NCBI GenBank assembly: GCA_018668195.1
Contig: JABITU010000264.1
Span: 1 to 9,377, forward strand
DNA: 9,377 nt
Source: Tateyamaria sp.
Lineage (GTDB): Bacteria > Pseudomonadota > Alphaproteobacteria > Rhodobacterales > Rhodobacteraceae
Reading direction: 5' to 3'
Of this stretch, positions 1 to 7,500 are shown in pieces. Position 1 is the first letter of the stretch. Each line of letters begins with the position of its first letter. The notes under the pieces are model-generated. The model made no database searches and was not told the DNA's origin. It saw nothing but the letters and a program-made list of their open reading frames with translations. Made by a program: the position numbers and the translations under genes.

Positions 1-103
1 GGATTTGAAAAACCCCGAATGTAGCGCGGATCGCAAAGCTGACGATGATAATTGCGCAACCCACGATGAGGACAGGCGTGAACAAAGTGGTGCGTGATGA
101 CAT
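1..103 (-). CDS. MFS-type transporter, N-terminal fragment (cut by window edge)
   Basis: The reverse strand from 103 to 1 reads as an open frame of 34 codons plus one base, beginning MSSRTTLFTPVLIVGCAIII and continuing VSFAIRATFGVFQI. This is a short polar start followed by one long hydrophobic helix and an R-x-x-FGVF stretch, the usual look of the first membrane segment of major facilitator superfamily transporters (oxalate/formate antiporter-like branch). ATG at 103 is chosen because an in-frame TAA lies nine codons upstream and a GGAG sits 8 bases before it. The substrate cannot be told from this fragment, and the rest of the gene lies outside the window. It is transcribed divergently from zapE. 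The family call is inference from a short piece; another multi-pass inner-membrane protein is possible. Confidence 0.6.
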   Translation of the reverse strand, partial: MSSRTTLFTPVLIVGCAIIIVSFAIRATFGVFQI

Positions 104-119
104 GCTGCGAACTCCGGCG

Positions 120-132
120 GTTTACGGTAAAC
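120..132. promoter_or_regulatory. Perfect 13-bp palindrome, possible operator
   Basis: GTTTAC-G-GTAAAC is a perfect inverted repeat (6-1-6) that overlaps the predicted -10 box and start point of the leftward gene and lies 16 bases from its start codon. Placement across a promoter is typical of a repressor site. No cognate regulator gene is seen in the window, so the binding protein is unknown. A chance palindrome of this length cannot be excluded from one copy. Confidence 0.4.
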
Positions 133-156
133 TAGGCGCTTGGAATCTTGCGTCAA
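129..156 (-). promoter_or_regulatory. Sigma70-like promoter for the leftward MFS-type gene
   Basis: On the minus strand a TTGACG (-35, complement of 151-156, five of six consensus bases) is followed after 16 bases by TAGTTT (-10, complement of 129-134, three of six). This would start transcription near 122, giving a leader of about 20 bases with GGAG just before the ATG at 103. The -10 is weak, but the distance to the gene fits well. The -10 box overlaps the palindrome at 120-132. Confidence 0.4.
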
Positions 157-239
157 ATCAGAAATTTTTAGAGTCTCATCACATATGCTGAACCAACATG
201 GCTTTTCACAAGTAAACAGGCAGGCTAGAGCAGTTGAGC

Positions 240-1295
240 ATGAAGAATTTAATTGCCGAATATAACACGCTGGTGAATGCCGGAACAGTGACCGACGATG
301 CAGCTCAAAAGGCCGCTTTGCCCGAGTTTGAACGCATACGGGCGGCTCTCGCGGCGCCTGTCAAACGCGGCTTTTTTCGCAAGGCACCAACGCCGCCAAA
401 AGGCTTGTATCTTTGGGGTGGCGTGGGCCGTGGCAAATCGATGCTCATGGATTTCTTTGTTTCTCACGTTACTGTACCGGCCCGGCGCGTGCATTTTCAC
501 GCCTTCATGCAAGAAATCCACGCGTCTATGCACGAAGCACGCAAACGCGGGGTGGATGATGCTATTGCACCAGTTGCCGCTGATATTGCCGCATCCGTCC
601 GCTTGCTGGCCTTCGACGAAATGCAGATTACCGATATCACAGACGCGATGATTGTTGGCCGCCTCTTTGAGGCGCTTTTTGCAGCTGGCGTCTTGGTCGT
701 GACAACCTCAAACCGAGTGCCCGATGACCTGTACAAAGACGGGCTTAACCGGCAACTTTTTCTTCCATTTATATCGCTCCTGAAAGAGCACATGGTCGTC
801 TGGGAGCTTTCATCCCCCACGGATTACCGTCAGGATCGTCTTGCTGGCAGCCCAACCTATTTCACCCCGCTGGGCTCAGATGCAAGCGCCCAAATGAACT
901 CTGTATGGAAGGATTTTACCGGTGGTGACACCGCTCCACTGGACCTTTTGGTGAACGGCCGCACTGTTACTCTGTCTCAATATCGCAGTGGTGTGGGCAG
1001 AGCCAATTTCTTTGACCTATGCGCCAAGCCCCTCGGTCCAGCCGACTTTCTGGTGATTGCGAATGCATGTAAAGTGCTAATGATCGACGACATCCCAATG
1101 CTGTCACGGAGCAATTTCAACGAGGCTAAACGGTTTGTGACGCTTATAGATACGCTTTACGAAGCACAGGTGCGGTTGATTTGTTCTGCCGCTGCAAAAC
1201 CGGAGATGCTGTATCTTGAGGGGGAAGGCACCTTTGAATTCGAGCGTACGGCATCGCGGCTGCGCGAGATGCAAAGCGAAGACTGGGCGAGCTGA
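240..1295 (+). CDS. zapE: Cell division protein ZapE / AFG1-family ATPase
   Basis: A 351-residue AAA+-like P-loop ATPase of the ZapE/AFG1 (LACE1) family. Family members act at the division site, where ZapE destabilises FtsZ polymers, or in membrane protein quality control in mitochondria. Seen in the sequence: Walker A GGVGRGKS at residues 60-67, Walker B LLAFDEM at 122-128 (Asp126, Glu127), a sensor-type TTSNR at 155-159, and a nearby conserved-looking arginine at 171 (NRQLFLPFI). Length is normal for the family. The frame extends two codons upstream to TTG at 234 (MSMKNL), but ATG at 240 is preferred as the ordinary codon. The Shine-Dalgarno is weak either way (GGCTAGAG, 223-230). It is divergent from the MFS-type gene, convergent with folC, and appears to be a single-gene unit. 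No confident promoter was found upstream. All key motifs look intact. Confidence 0.93.
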   Translation: MKNLIAEYNTLVNAGTVTDDAAQKAALPEFERIRAALAAPVKRGFFRKAPTPPKGLYLWGGVGRGKSMLMDFFVSHVTVPARRVHFHAFMQEIHASMHEARKRGVDDAIAPVAADIAASVRLLAFDEMQITDITDAMIVGRLFEALFAAGVLVVTTSNRVPDDLYKDGLNRQLFLPFISLLKEHMVVWELSSPTDYRQDRLAGSPTYFTPLGSDASAQMNSVWKDFTGGDTAPLDLLVNGRTVTLSQYRSGVGRANFFDLCAKPLGPADFLVIANACKVLMIDDIPMLSRSNFNEAKRFVTLIDTLYEAQVRLICSAAAKPEMLYLEGEGTFEFERTASRLREMQSEDWAS

Positions 1296-1313
1296 ACGCA
1301 GAGACGTCTGCGT
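1296..1313. terminator. Hairpin just after the zapE stop, possible terminator
   Basis: ACGCAGA-GACG-TCTGCGT forms a perfect 7-bp stem with a 4-base loop, starting on the base after the zapE TGA. It sits in the 113-base gap between two convergent genes, the expected place for a terminator serving one or both. No T-run follows on either strand, so it is not a classical intrinsic terminator and may only stabilise the 3' end of the transcript. The rest of the gap (1314-1408) shows nothing recognisable. Confidence 0.35.
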
Positions 1314-1408
1314 AAACAACCTTTCGCCCGAGTGCAGGCCAGTCAGCGTGCGGATCAACTCCAATTTCGTGCAATACGCTTTAAATCGCGGACCCTGCTG
1401 CCGTGATA

Positions 1409-2689
1409 CTATCCGTTTTCGCGCAAAACGGCGCCCGCAAGATACAGTGAACCGCAAATGAGCACGCGCGCGTGCGGATCATCTGCAAGGATCGCCTGCA
1501 AGGCTTCAGTCACAGTGTCTGCGGCACGGCCTGCAAGCCCGACATGCTGCGCAGCTTGTGCGGTTTGATCTGCGGGCAATGTGTTGGCCTCGCCGGGGAT
1601 TGAAACGCCCGTCAAACTGATGGCGACTTCGGCAAGCGGCGCAAGGTAGCCGTCGACGTCCTTGGTATTGAGCATACCGCAGATCATATGCGTGGGCCGC
1701 TTTGGCAAGCTGCGCAACACCAAAGCCAATGCCGCCCCAGCCGCAGGGTTATGCCCGCCATCCAACCAAAGCTCTGCCCCGGACGCGTTGGCAAGGTTGG
1801 CCAGCGGACCACTGCGCAACCTCTGCATCCGAGCGGGCCAGACCGCTTGAGTTAAGCCTGCCGTGCACGCGGCTTCATCGCAGCCCAGATGGCGCAACGC
1901 GGCCAGCGCAATACCCGCATTCTGAATTTGGTGCAAACCGGGCAAAATCGGCAATGGCAAATCCAGCAAACCCAGCTCATCTTGATAGATCATTCCATCC
2001 CGTTCCGGACCGGAATGCCAATGCTGTCCGTAGGCCAAAACCGGCGCACCGCATTGCGCTGCACGCGCTTCCATAACACCAAGACCGGACTCACTCTGCG
2101 GGCCGATGATACAAGGCACACCCCGTTTTATTATTCCTGCCTTTTCGCCAGCGATTGCAGCAATTGTGGTGCCCAGAAACGCTTCGTGATCCATAGAAAC
2201 TGGCGTGATAATCGTAAGCTCGGGCCTGTCGATAACATTCGTCGCATCAAGCCGCCCACCAAGACCAACCTCTAGCAACGTAAAATCTGCAGGTGTCCGG
2301 GCAAAGGCCAAGAGTGCGGCACAGGTTGTAATCTCAAAATAGGTAATATCGTCTGCGCCGTTCTTTGCATAACATTCGTCTAGCAAAGCTGTCAGATCAG
2401 CTTCGGAAATCAATGTCCCGGCCAGGCGGATACGTTCATGAAACCGCGCCAGATGCGGTGACGTATAAGCATGTACCTTATGGCCCGCAGCCTCTAGCCC
2501 CGCACGGACCATCGCCTGAGTGGACCCTTTACCATTCGTGCCCGCGATGTGGATAACCGGCGGTACGTCATTTTGAGGATTCCCAAGGGCATCCAGCAAG
2601 CGCCATACCCGATCAAGCGTAAGGTCGATGACCTTAGGATGCAGTGCCATCATCCTGGCAAGGATAGCATCCGATGTCTGCGCGGTCAT
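1409..2689 (-). CDS. folC: Bifunctional folylpolyglutamate synthase / dihydrofolate synthase
   Basis: A 426-residue Mur-ligase-family enzyme that adds glutamate to dihydropteroate (making dihydrofolate) and to reduced folates, using ATP in the cytoplasm. Motifs in order: P-loop GTNGKGS at 50-56, YTSPHL at 75-80, [12 protein letters not shown] at 140-151, SMDH at 165-168, GEKAGIIK at 181-188 (Lys188 is the position usually carbamylated), WPARMQRL at 284-291, LDGGHN at 309-314, and a C-terminal CGSLYLAG. Length and domain order are those of the full-length family. The start codon overlaps the accD stop by four bases (ATGA, 2686-2689), so translation is probably coupled to accD. The accD-folC pairing is also known from other proteobacteria, including E. 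coli. Assignment as bifunctional rather than folylpolyglutamate-only is by default for a bacterium with one copy in view. Confidence 0.95.
   Translation of the reverse strand: MTAQTSDAILARMMALHPKVIDLTLDRVWRLLDALGNPQNDVPPVIHIAGTNGKGSTQAMVRAGLEAAGHKVHAYTSPHLARFHERIRLAGTLISEADLTALLDECYAKNGADDITYFEITTCAALLAFARTPADFTLLEVGLGGRLDATNVIDRPELTIITPVSMDHEAFLGTTIAAIAGEKAGIIKRGVPCIIGPQSESGLGVMEARAAQCGAPVLAYGQHWHSGPERDGMIYQDELGLLDLPLPILPGLHQIQNAGIALAALRHLGCDEAACTAGLTQAVWPARMQRLRSGPLANLANASGAELWLDGGHNPAAGAALALVLRSLPKRPTHMICGMLNTKDVDGYLAPLAEVAISLTGVSIPGEANTLPADQTAQAAQHVGLAGRAADTVTEALQAILADDPHARVLICGSLYLAGAVLRENG
1413..1431. other. Inverted repeat across the 3' end of folC
   Basis: CCGTTTT-CGCGC-AAAACGG is a perfect 7-bp stem with a 5-base loop, placed over the last codons of folC, two bases inside the stop codon. 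Together with the hairpin at 1296-1313 it gives a stem at each end of the convergent gap. No T-tract follows it on either strand. It could protect the folC transcript 3' end or be a coincidence of the codons. Confidence 0.25.
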
Positions 2690-3603
2690 GTCTTGGGCGC
2701 ATCCGCGGCATCCGGAATTGCATCAGGTGATGGAAGATCGCCCTTGATAGCGGGCGATAACCCCATGAGCATGCGCGTGATGGTGATCAACTCTTCGCGC
2801 ATGTCGATCCGCGATGTCACACGGTCAAGCATACCATGATCCAGCAGGTATTCGGCGCGTTGAAACCCTTCGGGCAGTTTTTCACGAATAGTCTGTTCGA
2901 TAACACGGGGGCCTGCGAAACAGATCAGCGCGTTGGGTTCGGCAATGTGAACATCCCCCAGCATCGCATAAGAGGCCGTGACCCCACCCGTCGTAGGATG
3001 GGTCAGAACAACAATATACGGCAGCCCCGCTTCCTTCAGCATCTGGACTGCCACGGTGGTGCGCGGCATTTGCATAAGACTAAGGATGCCCTCTTGCATC
3101 CGCGCGCCACCAGCTGCGGAAAATAAAATTAACGGGCGCTTAAGTTTCACAGCTTCTTGAGCGGCGGCAATGATAGCGTTGCCCACGTACATGCCCATCG
3201 AACCGGCCATAAAGCTAAAATCTTGTGCGGCTGCCACGATAGGCGTACGGCCGATTTCACCTGCAGCCACCAACATCGCTTCTTCTTCACCTGAAACCTT
3301 TTGAGCCGATCGCATCCGGTCAGGATACTTCTTTTGATCGCGAAAATGCAGCGGGTCAGAAACAGGTGTTGGGACTTTGATCGATGTAAAGATACCACCG
3401 TCGAACATAGCAGTGAAACGTTCACGCGGCGAAATGGCCATGTGATGGTTACAGTTTGAACAAACGTTCAGGTTCTCGGTAAGCTCACGATGGAACAACA
3501 TCGTGCCGCAAGCGTCACATTTAGTCCACAGGTTTTCCGGTGTTTCACGGCGCGAAAAGATCGAGTTAATCCGAGGCCGAACGTAGTTTGTGATCCAGTT
3601 CAT
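2686..3603 (-). CDS. accD: Acetyl-CoA carboxylase carboxyltransferase, beta subunit
   Basis: A 305-residue subunit that, with AccA, moves the carboxyl group from biotinylated AccB to acetyl-CoA to make malonyl-CoA, the first committed step of fatty acid synthesis. The N-terminus [10 protein letters not shown] and a four-cysteine zinc ribbon (Cys29, Cys32, Cys48, Cys51) are typical. The crotonase-type carboxyltransferase core follows, with glycine-rich [11 protein letters not shown] at 162-172, [17 protein letters not shown] at 201-217 and the [18 protein letters not shown] block at 231-248. The frame opens six codons earlier (ATG at 3621), but ATG at 3603 is chosen because AGGAA lies 8 bases upstream and the family begins with MNW. 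It overlaps folC by four bases. Upstream is a 57-base gap after the CPBP gene with its own promoter-like sequence, so it may be expressed both from the upstream operon and on its own. Confidence 0.96.
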   Translation of the reverse strand: MNWITNYVRPRINSIFSRRETPENLWTKCDACGTMLFHRELTENLNVCSNCNHHMAISPRERFTAMFDGGIFTSIKVPTPVSDPLHFRDQKKYPDRMRSAQKVSGEEEAMLVAAGEIGRTPIVAAAQDFSFMAGSMGMYVGNAIIAAAQEAVKLKRPLILFSAAGGARMQEGILSLMQMPRTTVAVQMLKEAGLPYIVVLTHPTTGGVTASYAMLGDVHIAEPNALICFAGPRVIEQTIREKLPEGFQRAEYLLDHGMLDRVTSRIDMREELITITRMLMGLSPAIKGDLPSPDAIPDAADAPKT

Positions 3604-3630
3604 GGGGTGTTCCTGCTGCACTGTTAAACT

Positions 3631-3643
3631 TCAGATAATCTGA
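3631..3643. promoter_or_regulatory. Perfect 13-bp palindrome upstream of accD, possible operator
   Basis: TCAGAT-A-ATCTGA is a perfect inverted repeat (6-1-6) covering the candidate -10 box of the accD promoter. It could be a repressor site, or a small stem in a read-through transcript from the CPBP gene. There is no T-run after it, so it is not an intrinsic terminator. Its sequence differs from the palindrome at 120-132, so the two are unlikely to share a regulator. Confidence 0.35.
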
Positions 3644-3660
3644 GCGCCGCACAATTGCAA
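3632..3660 (-). promoter_or_regulatory. Candidate internal promoter for accD-folC
   Basis: On the minus strand TTGCAA (complement of 3655-3660, four of six consensus -35 bases) begins directly after the CPBP gene stop. It is followed after 17 bases by TATCTG (complement of 3632-3637, three of six -10 bases). Transcription would begin near 3625, about 20 bases before the accD ATG, with AGGAA in the leader. The spacing is good but the -10 is poor. It is supported mainly by the gap itself, since neighbouring genes in this block overlap. Confidence 0.3.
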
Positions 3661-4566
3661 TCAGGCGCGGATTGCAAAACGTGCTGCCAGCCAGCTGACA
3701 AACATGTATGCAAAGTCGACCGGCAGCCATTCGGCCATCTGTGCTTCATCCGCCACGCCAAAGGGCAAGACATAAAGCGCAAGGCCCGACATCTGATCCG
3801 GAGTGGCAACCAAAACCATGGCTGACACATTGTTAAAAAAGTGTACCGCGATCGCCGGACCAAGGGTGCCTGCCCGAGCTGTCAGGTCCGCCATCAGAAT
3901 TCCAAACATCACCGCCCACAATGCAATCGTCACCGCATTGCTACCAGCGCTATCGGGCAGATAGTGACCCAGTCCAAACAGCCCTGCCGGCAACAGTATC
4001 CAGACCAAGGGCGACCGAAATCGTGCGGCGAGCTGTTGCTGGATATATCCACGAAAAAATATCTCTTCTGCCCCGCTCTGTGCCAAAATAGCGACTAGGG
4101 CAAAAGGCAAAAGCAAAATCCAGCGACCAAAGTTCATATTTTTCTGTAAAGGTTCGCCAGAATTATAGGGCGGCAACACAATCAAGGCGACAGTGAGCAG
4201 TGCCATGGCAGCCGCAACAACAATGAACTGACGCAGTGCCAGCCCAGACGGACCCAAAAGTGTAGAAGGTCCGCGTTTATGCACAATCACGCAGACGATT
4301 GCAGATGCGGCGGCCAGCAAACCAAGCTGGCCCAACAGAACCAACATACCGACCGTTGTTTGACCCGAAGTCGCATCCAAAGCCACCCGACTTGCGATGT
4401 CTGGGCCCATCAAGCCGAACAGCGCGCCAAACAAAATCTGGCTGAGAACGAGGAAAAAACCTGCCACCAGAACAAGGCCAAGTGCAAGACGCCAAACCTC
4501 TGGGTGTACCCGCGCCGGTTCGACATAAAGATCATGAGAACGGTAGTTTAGGGACCAGACCTTCAT
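3661..4566 (-). CDS. CPBP-family intramembrane glutamic protease (CAAX/Abi type)
   Basis: A 301-residue multi-pass inner-membrane protein of the CPBP (Rce1/CAAX protease, Abi) family, which cleaves substrates within or near the membrane. All motifs are present: EE-x3-R (Glu167, Glu168, Arg172 in AEEIFFRGYIQQ), a glycine-rich GLFGLGH ending in His201, and a late VHFFNN (His242, Asn245, Asn246). Hydrophobic stretches at about 27-53, 73-95, 112-131, 147-163, 187-203, 211-228, 234-256 and 282-299 suggest eight membrane segments. The start ATG overlaps the stop of the upstream ABC-like gene (ATGA, 4563-4566), so the two are very probably translated together and may work together. The natural substrate is unknown. 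Family members have been tied to bacteriocin immunity, peptide maturation and regulated proteolysis; nothing here picks among these. Catalytic residues look complete. Confidence 0.9.
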   Translation of the reverse strand: MKVWSLNYRSHDLYVEPARVHPEVWRLALGLVLVAGFFLVLSQILFGALFGLMGPDIASRVALDATSGQTTVGMLVLLGQLGLLAAASAIVCVIVHKRGPSTLLGPSGLALRQFIVVAAAMALLTVALIVLPPYNSGEPLQKNMNFGRWILLLPFALVAILAQSGAEEIFFRGYIQQQLAARFRSPLVWILLPAGLFGLGHYLPDSAGSNAVTIALWAVMFGILMADLTARAGTLGPAIAVHFFNNVSAMVLVATPDQMSGLALYVLPFGVADEAQMAEWLPVDFAYMFVSWLAARFAIRA

Positions 4567-7500
4567 GACTCGCTTTCTGACGTTAGCCGCGCTTCGTCCA
4601 TTGGTATTCCGTCCTGAGATACTTGCATATTTGAGTACCGGACAAAATTAACCACCCCGGTCAGATGTCCAGCAACCGTCTGAAGCATGTTCATTAAAAC
4701 GCTGGCGTCGTTCTCCAGAACAGCGCGGAATTCTTTGGCTCCAAGACGAAGGAATGTAACCTCAGATGTCGCCGTTAGGTTTAACTGCCGGGGTTCATTA
4801 AGAATGATTGCCAGATCCCCGATTAAGCGACCCGGTTCAACATTGGATACCGGCTGCGTTTCGCCATCAGAACCTTGATAACTCAGCAGCGCGGTGCCCG
4901 AGACGCACAAATAGGCCGCATCGGCTTTCTCGTCGACTGAAAAGATGCGCTGCCCGGCTTCTGCTTTATACCATTGCGCGGCAAACGCCAAAAGTCGCTG
5001 ATTGCGGCTTTCGAGCCCAGAAAACATCTCTGTCCGCGTGATAGCGCGCAATTTTCGGCTCAGGTCATCGCCTTCTTCGGTATCATCATGACGCTGCATC
5101 CCATCAATGCGTCCGTCCTCGATCTCAACATACAGATCGTAGGCATCTGGATTTTCAAAGTTTTCCTCTAGAAATACCAACGTCGCTTCGGGGAGCAATT
5201 TACGCAGCTCGTCACGCGTTCTTTGTCGCTGCTGTGCGTTGTGACTGGCCAAAGCACGATCAAGCACCAGCACATCAGGGCGCTTGATCCCTGCCCGTGA
5301 AAAAGCCAAACGCTCATGGAAAATAGTGGGCAGGCGTGCGCCGCCAAGACCTGTGGGGAGGTCAAAGTTTGTCTCAGCTACAAGCCTACGCATACCCTTC
5401 TTGGACAATAATTCGGCCACAACGTCTTCGATCATGTCGGCTCGGGCACCTGCCAATGCTGACACCCGGCCATATAGTGCGTTTTCCAATAGAGTGAGAC
5501 GTGGCAAATACTTGTCAGGCTCAATCGGAACAAAAAGACGGCCAACTTGTTTGCGCAGTGCTGCAGCACTGGTTTTTCGAATTTGCACAATCTCTTTTTT
5601 GAAGCTCTCGGGAAAGGCCGGACCAATCTGTTCAGCGGTAAAGGCAAATGGAACCGTCAAAAGCAGGGTAAATTCATCATTGGTCAGGGCCACATCGCCC
5701 TTTTCGCGCCGCCGGGCGGAAATCTCTACCAGCTGCTCGTAAAGCTCGGCTTCGATATTGAGGGACGTAAAGAGCGGATGTTTGGTGCCGTCCATGCCAA
5801 ACGTTTGGTGCAGCGTTTCGATTAGCAACTGCGAGATTGCAATGCCCTGTTCGGCCAGACCGTGTTCGAATAGCAAATTCATAAACCGCTTGTCTGAAGC
5901 AAGGCCTTGTTGGCTGATTTCACGCGATGGCGCGGCAAACAGGAGGTTGCCACCCAACGGTATTGCCGGATTGAATTCGTCGGGATCAAATCGGTAAACG
6001 ACATCGTCCAGTTTGGTTTCTCTTAGACGTTTCTCGACTTGCGGCCGCAAGTCTACAATGGCCTGTGCCAGTTCGGGATGTTTGGCAGCCTCCATTCGAC
6101 TATCGAGCATTCGACGAAACATGAACTCATCGCTGCCAATGGCCTGCACTAGCTCAAACCACCATTTGCGAACTTCTTCTGCTGATCCAAGTTCAGCGAG
6201 GGACGGATCAAGCCAATCAGATCCAATCGGATCAATACTGTTGCCGGACCGACGCGCTTCATCTTCGAATTTGTTGGGCTTTCCTGGCATGCCACTCTTT
6301 GCTTTTGGCGCAGTCATCAGCGGCATCATCAGATTGCTGCCAAGCGTTCCATCGAAAAGGTAAGGGCGCGAATGCGCATAGCCGATTCGCGCGGCCACAA
6401 TCGACTGGTGTAAAGTAGACAGATTATGCCCCGCAATTGTTACGGTGCCCTGTTTCGGCATAACCTCGCGGGCGAGAAGTTCCGCCAGTGCCGTCCGTTC
6501 GACCTGGCTTTTAACCTTGATGGCAACACGCGCCCCTTGCGGGATAGTCAAATCGATACGCTCAAGAATGGGAGTGTTTTCGTCATTTCGGACTGTGACC
6601 CCGTCAATCACGATATCCCCGCGCAAATGCGGTATGTCTTTGGGTTCACCGTCAAACAGCTTTTCGTCAATCATATTGCGCGGTGCAAAACGCTCAGTCA
6701 CGATTTCCCATCGCAGCGCCATATCTTGGGTCTGATTGTAATAGGTCAGCAGTTCTTTCCATGGGCTGGAAAGATCTTTGTAAGCTGCAAGCGCAGCCAC
6801 CAGAGCGCCAACCGTAATATCCCCACGAATGGCAAGATATCCGCCGACAGAATAGAAAAAAAACGGCGTCAGCTGAGTAATGAAGTTGTTGAGAAACTTC
6901 ATGAAAAATTTTTGCTGGTAAATCTTAAACCGAAGTTCAAAAATTCGGCCCAGACGATAGGTGAACTGAGCCAAGCGATACCTAAGCCCGCCATTCGTGC
7001 GCAGATCAGTTATGCCTGCCGCGCTCTCTCCAATTTCCGAAGAAAACGCGCGAACTTCTTTTATTCGCTCCTTGTTCAGCAGGTTGATCCGTCGTTGTAG
7101 CAGCGGGATCAGCCACGCTTGTAGCGGGATAAGTGCAATAGCCGCCAAGCCAAACCACACCGACTGCATAAATAAAAAGACCACAATAATGAGCATTTGC
7201 CCGGCCTGAAAAACCGGCTGCGCGACCATATCACCCATCAACCCGCCCATGGGCTCAGCCTCGGACGTGACCATGCTGACCAGTTCACCCTGACTGGTTG
7301 AGCGGAAGTAATTGCGCGGAAACCGCAGCATGCGCGATATCAGCTGATACCGAAACCGACGCAACAGGCGTTCAGCAGCGATGCCCTTCATCGTGTTCAG
7401 ACGCATCTTAAGAAGGCCATGCACCAGCACCGAAGCCAGATAGCCAAAGCACAGCGCCATGAGGAATTGGACCTGACCAAGCTCGATGTCAAAGACGGTG

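Noticed and set aside
234..239. TTG start for zapE two codons upstream
   Set aside because: ATG at 240 is available in frame and neither position has a clearly better ribosome binding site.
3604..3621. Longer accD start at ATG 3621 (MQQEHP extension)
   Set aside because: The extension contains the AGGAA ribosome binding site of the ATG at 3603, and the family starts at MNW.
3661..4566. CPBP gene as a phage-defence (abortive infection) protein
   Set aside because: The Abi name is historical for this family; no defence genes, toxin partner or mobile element are nearby.
6190..6240. Short GATCAA / GATCCAATCGGATCAA repeats
   Set aside because: They fall in coding sequence for a linker with repeated Asp-Pro and Ile-Gly-Ser residues and are too short and irregular to be a repeat element.
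6426..7100. Rightward open frame of 224 codons inside the ABC-like gene
   Set aside because: It lies wholly antisense to a well-supported 1031-residue protein and its translation shows no recognisable domain; it is a shadow frame.
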